Of a stretch of DNA of 64,000 bases, positions 55,561 through 64,000 are shown in pieces. A model generated the notes under the pieces. That model was not told where the DNA came from and ran no database searches. It saw nothing but the letters and a program-made list of their open reading frames with translations. Positions within the stretch are counted from its first letter, which is position 1. Every line of letters begins with the position of its first letter. Source of the DNA: Paenibacillus periandrae (GTDB lineage: Bacteria; Bacillota; Bacilli; Paenibacillales; NBRC-103111); assembly GCF_022458865.1 (NCBI RefSeq), contig NZ_JAJNMU010000008.1:277399-341398 (forward strand), given 5' to 3'. The translations under genes were made by a program, and so were the position numbers.

Positions 55561-55766
55561 ACAGCACCCCTCTCTATCGTCTCAAGTATAAGCTTGAACA
55601 TACCTGTGCCCTTATTCCTAGTTACTCTCTTTTGTAAGAGCTCTGATTTATATTACGCTAACTAGAACGCTAGTTCAATAACAACAGCGGCGGTCTAAGA
55701 GTGAACGACAAATAGACCCCACCTAGCGTTCAGATTGAGGCCCATGTATCTACTGTTTGTCGGCAA

Positions 55767-55897
55767 TCGGACAATGTTCTTGTCATGAATCGGGAATCGG
55801 ATCAAGTTCTTGTCATCGCCAAATGACAAGAACTTGATCCGATAACTAAAAAAGCCCGCGGGTTACGTGGACTTCATTCGGACAAGGTTCTTGACAT
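55767..55897. repeat. end-motif cluster of the transposable element
   Basis: Four copies of a 20-bp motif of the form TCGGAxCAAxGTTCTTGTCAT: 55767-55786, 55797-55816, inverted 55823-55842 and terminal 55878-55897. The second and third form a perfect hairpin with a 6-nt loop. The left end has two copies (53519-53538, 53542-53560). Candidate transposase-binding sites. Confidence 0.75.
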
Positions 55898-55908
55898 CCG
55901 ACAGTTGC

Positions 55909-56370
55909 GATTAACAACCATCTCAATGCACCTTTTCATACAAAGTGCAATCTGACTAAGCACGGTAAGCACTCATTCACAATGCGTAGATAGAATATTT
56001 CTCAAGGCTCGGCTCTATATTGGGGTATCATCCCTTCACGGAGGACACATATAACGGAGCCATCCGACCAATGGACTTGTCATGGTAGGGCAACGAAAGG
56101 TTTCAGTTCGCTGAACCCAAACCCAAATATATTATTCAAGCAATTTAAGATAATAAGAAGTTTAACTTTTTAGTACAGCATCTAGAATATGGATAACGCC
56201 TACAAAAATTCACCTCTAACATATCAAATATATAATATTGAAGCGTTCACTAATGAGGAAGAAAAACAAAAAGGGAAGCACCTCCTCCATTTTATCATTG
56301 ATCGGCCCTGCCGCGCCGCCGGGACTCTCCCTCCGCCGCTCGAAGTTCGAGAATTTTCCTCGGGAGGGCC
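55909..56370. other. gene-free stretch right of the transposon
   Basis: No gene. AT-rich to about 56290, then an abrupt rise to GC-rich sequence (CCGCCGCTCG and the like), marking the edge of a foreign fragment. Confidence 0.45.
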
Positions 56371-56699
56371 ATGCCGATGAGGGATGCTGCTGAGGGTCAG
56401 CAGGAGCACATCGAGACACTGCCGCTGGTCTCCACCACGTATACGGGCGGACGGATGACTGTGCTCGGCCGGGACGTCGCGTCGGACGCGCGGCTCCTCT
56501 GCTGCCGTGGCAACTCGCAACCGCTGTATTGTGGGCGCTGATAGGCTTAGTGCCTTTCGGCGCCCTGCTCGGCCTGGCGCCGACACCGGCGATCAGCATG
56601 CTCCTCGGTCATCCGGTTACAGTGGGCGTCGCAGTGGTTCTGCTGTTCGTCGCGATCAGTTACAATTTGAGATACAGAGTCAAGTTCAATGTTGCTTAA
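56371..56699 (+). pseudogene. GC-rich membrane-protein fragment, frameshifted
   Basis: ATG at 56371 behind CGGGAGGG opens a 56-codon frame (EGQQEHIETLPLVSTTYTGG). Around 56500 the sense continues in another frame as WQLATAVLWALIGLVPFGAL then LGHPVTVGVAVVLLFVAISY, two TM helices, to TAA at 56697. GC content near 60 percent contrasts with its surroundings, so a foreign origin is likely. Family not recognised. Confidence 0.55.
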
Positions 56700-56717
56700 T
56701 ATTCTCTTGTTGCATTT

Positions 56718-56858
56718 TTATTCTATCCTGTAATGAATTATGGCTTCGCTGACAATAGACCAAAATGCTGCATCTGTTAAATTTTCTGAATCGAGTCCTT
56801 GAAGTTCGGCAATTTCCTTAACTCGTTTCACATCGAATGTTTGTAATTCAACTTCCAT
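56718..56858 (-). CDS. 46-aa small protein
   Basis: ATG at 56858 behind GGAGGTGC. Reads ELQTFDVKRVKEIAELQGLD then LTDAAFWSIVSEAIIHYR. Its start overlaps the tail of the frameshifted frame upstream by 11 bases, so the two were an operon. Composition fits an antitoxin-sized helical protein; role unknown. Confidence 0.6.
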   Translation of the reverse strand: MEVELQTFDVKRVKEIAELQGLDSENLTDAAFWSIVSEAIIHYRIE

Positions 56859-57125
56859 GATGCACCTCCTGGCTTACTTTACTTTGTACAATGCGCCGGT
56901 TAAAACTTTTCTTTGTAACTTGCGCCTGGTCTAACTTCTGTGCTCTGCTTATAGCCTCAGATATATCGATTTGGCCCAGAGACTTAAACTTGTCTCTCAA
57001 CCTGCCCCATTCAGAATACTCACTTGATCCATATTAATTTTTTCTTCCAATTGTTCATACGTCCACAATTTAGTAGCAGCCACAACATAGACAGGTTCTG
57101 GAATATCTGTACCAAAATAACTCAT
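56848..57125 (-). pseudogene. frameshifted small gene ahead of the 46-aa gene
   Basis: Starts SYFGTDIPEPVYVVAATKLW then TYEQLEEKIN; at about 57030 a shift is needed to continue SEYSEWGRLRDKFKSLGQID and SFNRRIVQSKVSQEV to 56848. One base gained or lost explains it. Family not recognised. AGGAG abuts the ATG, which may not be the native start. Confidence 0.5.
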
Positions 57126-57146
57126 CTCCTAAGAATGTTTTCGTTC

Positions 57147-58157
57147 TTATTTGATGAAGTGTTCGTTTATTATTTTGTGAATCTGCTCTTCTTTTGCATT
57201 AAAGAATATTGTTAGAAATTCCGATAGGAATTTGTTCCCTAAAAGTGCAAAACCATTTTTATCCAAGGGCTGCACTGAGTAATTTTCTATTAATAATCTT
57301 CTAACTTGATGAACATAATCTGATACTTTGTCATGGTGCTTAATACTTTTTGAAATTTCTAAATGATAACTCTCATCACCTGACTCATCTGCAAATGCAC
57401 ACTTTGTTGCTATTGCGTAGTTTAGATTTACGATACAATTATAAGGATTTAGCCAGGTGGCTCCTCCCTTTTTAAAACTATCCAAAAGGTTATAAATAAG
57501 GCTACTTTCTATTTGTTCCACTGAGTCATATTCATTATGTAGTTCCGCTGTCTTTCTACAGGCGGAATATTCAGTTAGTGAAGACCAAGCTAAAGACGAA
57601 ATCTTATTTGTTCGTATAGAATTAAATTCTTCTATTCCGTACCTTTTAACAATATTTACAATATCCTCTGCATGGACGAACTCATGTGCAAAAATATTAT
57701 TTAAAGTCGTTCCGCTTTTTTCGGTATATTCATGAATATATCCGCTTTCAATTAGTCCTAATTTTGGTGCAGCAATTCGAATGGTGATTTTTAACTGACC
57801 ATTAACTATATTTGTACTACATTCTCCAGCATTGTCTAGGTACCCAACAATTTCTATTCTGTTTATGTGTTCTCCGATATTTGAAGAGTCATAAATCTTC
57901 TGCATAATTTTGAAATACTTATCTTTTTCAAAGTAAATATTTCCGTATTTTTTTGGAAACTCGGTAACAATTCTATCAGGTCCCTTTAAATACACGACTT
58001 TGTTTTCAAATTCACTTTTTGAAAATCTATTTGCTGATAAACTTTTTTCTTCATGAGAATGATCTAATACTAAAAATTCCTTATCTTCTTGAAAATGATT
58101 TGAATTACTCACAGTTTTAGTGGCTGACTCTTTTTTCTTTTTCAGAAAATTAAACAT
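57147..58157 (-). CDS. zincin-like metallopeptidase-fold protein
   Basis: 336 aa. H158-E159-F-V-H162 in NNIFAHEFVHAEDI is an HExxH zinc motif; E196 in LTEYSACRKTA is a likely third ligand (gluzincin-like). N-terminus basic (FNFLKKKKESAT) without signal peptide, so cytoplasmic. No specific family recognised. Adjacent genes are decayed, so its partner, if any, is unknown. Confidence 0.65.
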   Translation of the reverse strand: MFNFLKKKKESATKTVSNSNHFQEDKEFLVLDHSHEEKSLSANRFSKSEFENKVVYLKGPDRIVTEFPKKYGNIYFEKDKYFKIMQKIYDSSNIGEHINRIEIVGYLDNAGECSTNIVNGQLKITIRIAAPKLGLIESGYIHEYTEKSGTTLNNIFAHEFVHAEDIVNIVKRYGIEEFNSIRTNKISSLAWSSLTEYSACRKTAELHNEYDSVEQIESSLIYNLLDSFKKGGATWLNPYNCIVNLNYAIATKCAFADESGDESYHLEISKSIKHHDKVSDYVHQVRRLLIENYSVQPLDKNGFALLGNKFLSEFLTIFFNAKEEQIHKIINEHFIK

Positions 58158-58255
58158 TAGGTACCCCTCGTATTATGTAATGAACAACTTTTATATATTT
58201 TACCATCTAAAGTAATATTGAGGAAGTGAAAATCGACAGCACCCTTCATTCACGA

Positions 58256-58726
58256 TCAGTGCAGGACCTTACAAATATCGAATTTGTATTCGCCTAAGAA
58301 ATTGATTTGCTCCCATCCAAGGGGCCAAATAAGGTTTAATAGTTCTTCCTGAAGCTTACCTTGTTTTTTACGGTATTCAGTTGCTTGCTGGAGATACACA
58401 GTGTTCCAAACGCTAATCGCATTGATGATAATGTTCAATGCACTTGCCCGTTGGAGCTGGTCTTGTAACGCACGTTCTCGCAGGTCGCCATGTTTGCCGA
58501 AGAAGATCGCTCTGGCCAGTGCGTTCATGGCTTCCCCTTTGTTCAACCCCTGATGGATTTTGCGCCGGAGCGCCTCGCTCGAAAGGTAATCCAGGATGGA
58601 GATCGTTTTTTCGATACGCCACATTTTCCGCAGCGCGGTAGCCAAACTGTTCTGTCTTACATATGAGCCGATTTTCCCCATAATGAGTGATGGTTTGTTG
58701 GGACTGGCTAAAGCGTGATCCCACAA
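58256..58726 (-). pseudogene. Tn3-family transposase, C-terminal fragment
   Basis: 156 codons matching the end of Tn3-type TnpA: SLIMGKIGSYVRQNSLATAL, NKGEAMNALARAIFFGKHGD, LRERALQDQLQRASALNIII, WEQINFLGEY. The first 800 or so residues are absent, and the last stretch (KKQGKLQEELLNLIW) has drifted. A fossil of a Tn3-like transposon. Confidence 0.88.
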
Positions 58727-58922
58727 GCATCGGCGAATGCCGAGAGGCTATTGGTTATATATGAGGAGGGCATTAAAACTATAATAGGTTACTATCTAGT
58801 AAAATCCCCACTTGTTTTTCCATGATCCGAGGTGGGTATGGCAGTCCATTGTTAATAACGAATTATTTCCCGATTCTTTTGCGTAAACAGTACCTGCCTT
58901 TGGTCTTTCGAATTAGCGATTG

Positions 58923-59828
<906 letters not shown>

Positions 59829-60097
59829 TTACTTCCCTATTAGGCATTTTTTATAAAAATATTTCCATGGCGTTCTTCCTTTTATACCTCCCAAGCTCTT
59901 ATCTATTTCCCAAAAAAATCGCCGATGATTTAACAGTTGTACCTTCTGTGGTATGACTTTATTATCCATTACTGAACAAAGAGCTGATATCTAATTTGTC
60001 TCAAATGATTGCCTAATCCACTCAATGTCATTCCTTATTAGAAAACTAATGGTGTATAATAAAAATAAAACAATATAATGCATCAAGGAGAGGCCTA

Positions 60098-60964
60098 TGC
60101 TTGAAGAAATAAAGATCCGACAGGATAACCTCACAAGACTGATTAACCCCCATTCGACAAGCGGGAGTATTGCAGACAACGATCCCTTCTCTGTTTCTTA
60201 TTCGTTCGGATAACGTGGGTGAGCGAGGTTATGAAAGACGCTCAAATTTATGCCAATACAAAGGATCATGCTTTACGAGCCAAGTTTGTCGGTCAGATCG
60301 AATTATCTATTATGGATGCTGTGCTTCGTTTGGTTCAATTGCTCGATTCTCCTCAAGACATTCCGTTTCTTGCTCCTATTCATAAGAGAGAGATCATTTA
60401 TAGACTTCTTCAAGGGCCATATGGAGCTACATATGCACAAATTGCAATGGAAGGAAGCAACACCTATCGCATCAGGGGCGCCATCGACCAAATCATCCAA
60501 CATTATGGTGAACCCGATAATGTTGATTTATTCCAATAAATTAGGAGGGATTTAGGTGGATTACGCTACTATAATTGGGCTATCTCTTGCTTTTATTGCT
60601 GCAGCTATATTTCTATGGATATCTCAAAGGCCAAGCTAAAATATGCAACCTCAGTTGCATCTGCTAACTCTATTAACAATAGACTCCGGGCTTCCTGCAG
60701 CCGAAGCTGTCTTTGAAATTGAAGGGGGCTCATTGCAGTGATTTCTTTAAAGTGTCTGTGGAACGAAGAAAGGCTCATATTAGCGATATCAGCAAGTTCT
60801 TCAATCCTCAAAGGGTTGGTTATGAAAGTGCGTCCCAGTTTAGTCGTGAATATTCTCGCATGTTTGGTTTTCCTCCCAAGGCGGATATAAAGCGTCAGAA
60901 GGAAACATATGAGCAAACTGAGACAAATACAGATCAAATCCTCATAGGGACTTCCACTTTATGA
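60098..60964 (+). pseudogene. AraC-family regulator with deleted middle and inverted segment
   Basis: Pieces in order on the plus strand: EEIKIRQDNLTRLINPHSTS; TTIPSLFLIRSDNVGE in another frame; a deletion of the sugar-binding middle; then SIMDAVLRLVQLLDSPQDIP and ATYAQIAMEGSNTYRIRGAI (AraC_N type). The HTH part, RIEELADIANMSLSSFHRHF to LIELADATEVAYF, lies on the minus strand (60641-60815), and the final VGYESASQFSREYSRMFGFP is again on plus. So one internal block is flipped. Short AACCC (60511-60515) and GGGTT (60813-60817) sit near the breakpoints. Confidence 0.8.
60556..60639 (+). CDS. 27-aa single-TM peptide
   Basis: GTG behind AGGAGGG with ideal spacing. Sequence DYATIIGLSLAFIAAAIFLW followed by ISQRPS: one membrane helix and a short basic tail. 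It sits in DNA inserted between the two halves of the broken AraC gene. Confidence 0.4.
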   Translation: MDYATIIGLSLAFIAAAIFLWISQRPS

Positions 60965-61136
60965 AGAGTGAAGCGATGACTTACTATTTTAGTTACAACA
61001 ACATGAAGGTAGATTGTTACAAGAAATTGATCATGATGGTATCGATAAATTTATGGAAGTCGAAGAAAGTGTAGTGTCTGAATTGCAATTGAAAAATTTC
61101 ATAATATAACTTTATTTTCACTGGATAGCAAATAAA

Positions 61137-61185
61137 AGCAGCGGCAGTCTAGGTTTGTGTGCCTAGTCCGTCACTGCTTTTTTTG
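61137..61185. terminator. intrinsic terminator
   Basis: AAGCAGCGGCAGTCTAGG pairs with CCTAGTCCGTCACTGCTT (one internal mismatch), then T run. 60965-61136 and 61186-61442 hold no gene; protein-like scraps near 61220-61370 could be debris. Confidence 0.7.
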
Positions 61186-61442
61186 CGAGTCAGTCTAATT
61201 CAGTTTGTCCGGGTGATGATGTCGTTTGAGCTTAGAGTAAGGAGAAACGCCAAGAGATCTGGTATTCCAGTCCAACCGCCGCTGAAGAAGAAATGGGAAG
61301 CACGTCTGCCAGGGGTAGCCATCTGGCACCGCATCTGCTGTTCCTGTATCACCATCATCATCGTATACTAATCTATGATTTACAGGCTAATCAGCCTCTT
61401 TACCAGTGGTGGGAAAAGCAAGTGTTTGATGAAAATATAGTA

Positions 61443-61826
61443 TTAGACTGGAGTTGTGGATTTGACGCGGTTTTTCAGTTGGAAAATCATTACTTTTTGA
61501 AGAATAAGTTTTAGACTGATCCATAAAAAGAAACAGCAGCGAACCAAGACTAAACTAACAGAAGCCATTATTAAATGCCATTCATGGTCCGTCATTCCCT
61601 TATCAGAAACAGTTTGCAGCAACCCGTATGCTTGCTCAAATGGATTGATCTGGTCAGAATAATCTTGCAGATAATTCAGTGCCCTTGCAAATGCTAAAAT
61701 CATTTCATATGACCACTGTTCCTGAGGGTACTGCTGCAGGATTGATTTTATTTCATTATAATTATCTACAAGCTTCATTATATCCATCTCTGCCTCAAGA
61801 TCGTTTATATACTGTATGTCAATCAT
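61443..61826 (-). CDS. TPR-like protein with abnormal C-terminus
   Basis: 127 aa. The first 85 residues (EIKSILQQYPQEQWSYEMIL, ARALNYLQDYSD, FEQAYGLLQTVSDKGMTDHE-W) look like the helical repeat of uncharacterised Bacillales proteins. After about residue 87 the frame turns into an unrelated hydrophobic stretch (LVLVRCCFFLWISLKLILQK), suggesting a frameshift or truncation. Confidence 0.45.
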   Translation of the reverse strand: MIDIQYINDLEAEMDIMKLVDNYNEIKSILQQYPQEQWSYEMILAFARALNYLQDYSDQINPFEQAYGLLQTVSDKGMTDHEWHLIMASVSLVLVRCCFFLWISLKLILQKVMIFQLKNRVKSTTPV

Positions 61827-62084
61827 TCAGCTTCACCTCTCTGGCTACAGTCATACTAACATACTAAATGGCATTCCGTTCTTTTTACCGGATTTAAGTG
61901 AACCGCTAAGAAGTACAAGCATCATGCTGCTCCCTTGCTATTTCATGTGCCAATTTTACCAATTACTGATGCATGATGTAAAAGAGGATTTCGTCTTATT
62001 TTTTTGCTATCCTGCCCGTTCGTATGAGGAAAAACAAAAATGAAGTATAACAGATCCGTTGATAAAAAGACGAGCGAACATGTG

Positions 62085-62903
62085 CTACGCAAGTCGCTCA
62101 GCTAATCTTTTTCCACGTTCGATAATTCTACCGTTAACTCCGTTTAAATACCACAACAGTTCTTCTTTCGTTTGTGGGCCTATTTCAGACCTCACTCCCC
62201 TCATAACGTCACTATGTCGAGGCACCAACGGAATGATGTCGCCCGCTTCTGTCATATATGATTTCAATTCCTGGATGTTACGGTAGGTAATTAGCGTTTC
62301 TTTATCCCACAAGGCATCGTCACTATTGACCAGTCGATGAAGCGATAGGTCCATATAATCACGATAATAACTGTAGCGGGCGGTGTTGAATGTTTGTCTT
62401 CCTTTGGTAAGGGAACCGAGTTTTTTCGGCACGAGTGCAAAATTACCAATGGTATGGGTCAATCCTGCAAACAATTCGAACGCCTCCAAGATTTCTAAAG
62501 AAAGGTTTTTTATTATGATTCGTTTTAATGCCTGAATATCTTTAAGAAATAATACATTCGTTTGTGAGGTTATTTTGTTTATACCAAAAGTTTCTCGAAG
62601 TTCATCCATACACCATGTCGTTAGAGCAAAGGCTAACACGGTTTGCAAGCTGTTCATCGTGTCAGTTCCCATGAGGATGTCACGATTACCTATGCGTATC
62701 GTATCAAAGTGATACCGAGAGACATTAAACCCCCATAACATGTTATAAACTTGTTTAGCTAACAAACTGCGATCACAATCGAAGTATTGCTCATATATTC
62801 CTGATTTGTACATTAAAAACTTACATAAGTTTCCTTGCTGACTCTGCTTGTACACCTCAATCTCATCTTTAAAATCATAATGATAGTCTATTATTTGTTT
62901 CAT
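62085..62903 (-). CDS. hypothetical protein with HTIGNF motif
   Basis: 272 aa. Contains LFAGLTHTIGNFALVPKKLG and SYYRDYMDLSLHRLVNSDDA, a pattern found in a group of uncharacterised bacterial proteins (HTIGN also occurs in DUF1524-type proteins). RBS GGGGAGAAAC precedes the ATG. No membrane segment. Function unknown. Confidence 0.65.
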   Translation of the reverse strand: MKQIIDYHYDFKDEIEVYKQSQQGNLCKFLMYKSGIYEQYFDCDRSLLAKQVYNMLWGFNVSRYHFDTIRIGNRDILMGTDTMNSLQTVLAFALTTWCMDELRETFGINKITSQTNVLFLKDIQALKRIIIKNLSLEILEAFELFAGLTHTIGNFALVPKKLGSLTKGRQTFNTARYSYYRDYMDLSLHRLVNSDDALWDKETLITYRNIQELKSYMTEAGDIIPLVPRHSDVMRGVRSEIGPQTKEELLWYLNGVNGRIIERGKRLAERLA

Positions 62904-62986
62904 TTAGTTTCTCCCCTTTTTACAACAACGCTGTCCTTATTCTGTTAAAACCTTAGTTACAATGGGATTCAACTCAAGCTTCAAAT

Positions 62987-63142
62987 TTATTTTTGCCCAC
63001 CTTTGCATTCGCCGAGCTCAACACTGCCACCAGGTAAACTCCATCCTTTATCCCCATATGTCCGTTTTAGTAGAAGTACATGACCTTCGGAATTAAATAT
63101 TATCGCATGAGCGCCGAATCTGAAAGTATCATTAAAAGCCAT
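62987..63142 (-). pseudogene. Nudix hydrolase, truncated in its signature
   Basis: 51 codons: RFGAHAIIFNSEGHVLLLKR, YGDKGWSLPGGSVELGE, then CKGGQK and TAA. The first half of the Nudix box (GGSVELGE) is present, but the REUxEExGU half is missing, so no metal site can form. RBS weak. Confidence 0.75.
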
Positions 63143-63364
63143 ACATCTTCACCCCGCTTATTAGTAATCTGCTACGTATAAGAAGATTATTTCATAAAAA
63201 TGGAAAGCAGACTAATAAAAATTGACTGATAAATTACTTATAGGCGTCCCAGCGTTATTCTGCCCTTTAGTTTAATAAAACAAGTAGGCTGCCGCGGCAC
63301 CTGCTCTTTATTATGCTATTCAAATTAACGTTCCCCGTTAGTGTAATGGAAACTTGTTAACGTG

Positions 63365-63739
63365 TCATGGTTTTAGCGGTAAAACGTCGTATTCCAGCTT
63401 ACTGAGTATTTCTAGTCCATCATTAAAAACTATCCTGTTTGCTCCATTCCAACCATTTTCCAAACCATACAAAATAAAATACTTAACTATTCTTGGGTAA
63501 TACAAGTTAAATTTTTCAATATTGCCTGTAGCTGTTTTCTTTAAGGGGAAACCAACTAAAAGAGGGCTCCCCGTAATTGGGTCGTCCCAAGTACAAAAGT
63601 GGAAAGAACAGGTCATGTTCTTCAGTTTCTTTAATGATATTGAAAGAGAAACTTCGCTTACACCTTGATGATACTTTTTGTTAATCACATATACGTATTC
63701 TTTTTCTCCAACATTGATTTTCCTTATTATTTTCTTCAT
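63365..63739 (-). CDS. hypothetical protein (124 aa)
   Basis: ATG at 63739 with a modest RBS. Sequence FHFCTWDDPITGSPLLVGFP and FILYGLENGWNGANRIVFND suggest a small soluble alpha/beta protein. No family recognised. It may be an independent gene; the flanks are non-coding. Confidence 0.6.
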   Translation of the reverse strand: MKKIIRKINVGEKEYVYVINKKYHQGVSEVSLSISLKKLKNMTCSFHFCTWDDPITGSPLLVGFPLKKTATGNIEKFNLYYPRIVKYFILYGLENGWNGANRIVFNDGLEILSKLEYDVLPLKP

Positions 63740-63960
63740 GCTCTTAGCCCCTATTGGGAAATTGGAAGTGTGTCGTTAACATCTTAACACATATTGGAAG
63801 TATCCTGCCCTTTAGCTTAATCCCATCTCTAGTCTAATAGTTTATTTTCCTAGTCTACAACTATATTTTCAATCTATATAGACCGCAATTAATAAACTGC
63901 CAAAGACACTCCAATCGCCAAATCGGGTAAAGAATAGTAATAACTTACCCGAAGGCGGCG

Positions 63961-64000
63961 ATGAACATGAGAAACGAAGAAATCGAGCGGTTGAATGCAG
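63961..64000 (+). CDS. start of a CDS cut by the window edge
   Basis: ATG at 63961 (or 63967) behind AAGGCGG; reads MRNEEIERLNA to the end of the window. Too short to identify. Confidence 0.5.
   Translation, partial: MNMRNEEIERLNA

Larger units (their letters stand above)
53513..55903. mobile_element. 2.39-kb transposable element carrying a nuclease-like gene
   Basis: Ends TGTCGGATGACAAGAAC (from 53513) and the inverted GTTCTTGACATCCGACA (to 55903) match at 21 of 23 positions over the longer end. GTTGC is directly repeated outside (53508-53512 and 55904-55908), a 5-bp target duplication. Extra copies of the end motif lie inside each end, as in IS21- and Tn7-like elements that start TGT and end ACA. 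No istA/istB or tns gene is present: inside are an IS1182 remnant and a 419-aa PD-(D/E)XK-like gene. So it is probably non-autonomous and mobilised in trans. Confidence 0.75.

Noticed and set aside
56216..56599. Two overlapping minus-strand frames of about 120 codons in the GC-rich fragment
   Set aside because: Open only because of high GC; Arg/Pro/Ser-rich, no RBS; the plus strand gives sensible membrane helices.

Overview
The window looks like chromosomal DNA of a low-to-mid GC Gram-positive bacterium, most likely a Paenibacillaceae member. The grounds are strong purine-rich ribosome binding sites, frequent TTG/GTG starts, U-tract terminators, a bioADBF-hydrolase-bioC biotin operon behind a BirA-type operator, a collagen-repeat gene remnant and Ltp-type lipoprotein sequences. 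Apart from the biotin operon (9.9-15.9 kb) almost everything is accessory DNA: mobile elements, recombinases, small hypotheticals, nucleases and many broken genes.

Layout. 0-3.3 kb: a GHKL ATPase fused to an HExxH zincin-like domain. 3.4-9.7 kb: small hypotheticals, two transcription units with terminator-containing leaders, a zinc-finger/PD-(D/E)XK-like protein and a dead PemK/MazF-type toxin gene. 9.9-15.9 kb: the biotin operon on the minus strand. 16.6-18.3 kb: a complete IS1182-family element inserted in the loop of a terminator, with a 6-bp target duplication. 18.4-24.5 kb: repeats, a coiled-coil protein with a palindromic operator array, and small cysteine-containing or membrane proteins. 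24.5-36.2 kb: a recombinase graveyard with one intact tyrosine recombinase, at least two decayed copies, a catalytically degenerate recombinase-fold protein, an MrpR-like domain fused to HNH-associated repeats, and a PD-(D/E)XK nuclease. 36.6-44.8 kb: a higher-GC plasmid- or phage-like block with a DUF4942-like protein, a 1009-aa N6-methyltransferase/helicase and a GNAT-like two-gene unit; three of its genes follow promoter-hairpin-U-tract leaders. 45-50 kb: a membrane protein, a free-standing SMC hinge protein, an HNH_5-like protein, a collagen-repeat pseudogene and a frameshifted Ltp superinfection-exclusion gene. 50.2-53.5 kb: a tyrosine recombinase followed by a candidate two-gene defence cassette (Mrr-like nuclease plus HEPN protein) bracketed by related palindromes. 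53.5-55.9 kb: a 2.4-kb transposable element with TGT/ACA inverted ends and a 5-bp target duplication that carries a PD-(D/E)XK protein as cargo. 56-64 kb: mostly decayed genes (Tn3 transposase, aldo/keto reductase with one nonsense codon, AraC regulator with an inverted segment, Nudix) plus a zincin-like protein and some hypotheticals.

The strongest candidates for something undescribed are the terminator-leader gene set, the nuclease/HEPN pair at 51.6-53.4 kb, the nuclease-carrying transposon at 53.5-55.9 kb, the solitary SMC hinge protein, and the GHKL-zincin fusion. All family assignments come from reading motifs by eye; no database search was run.
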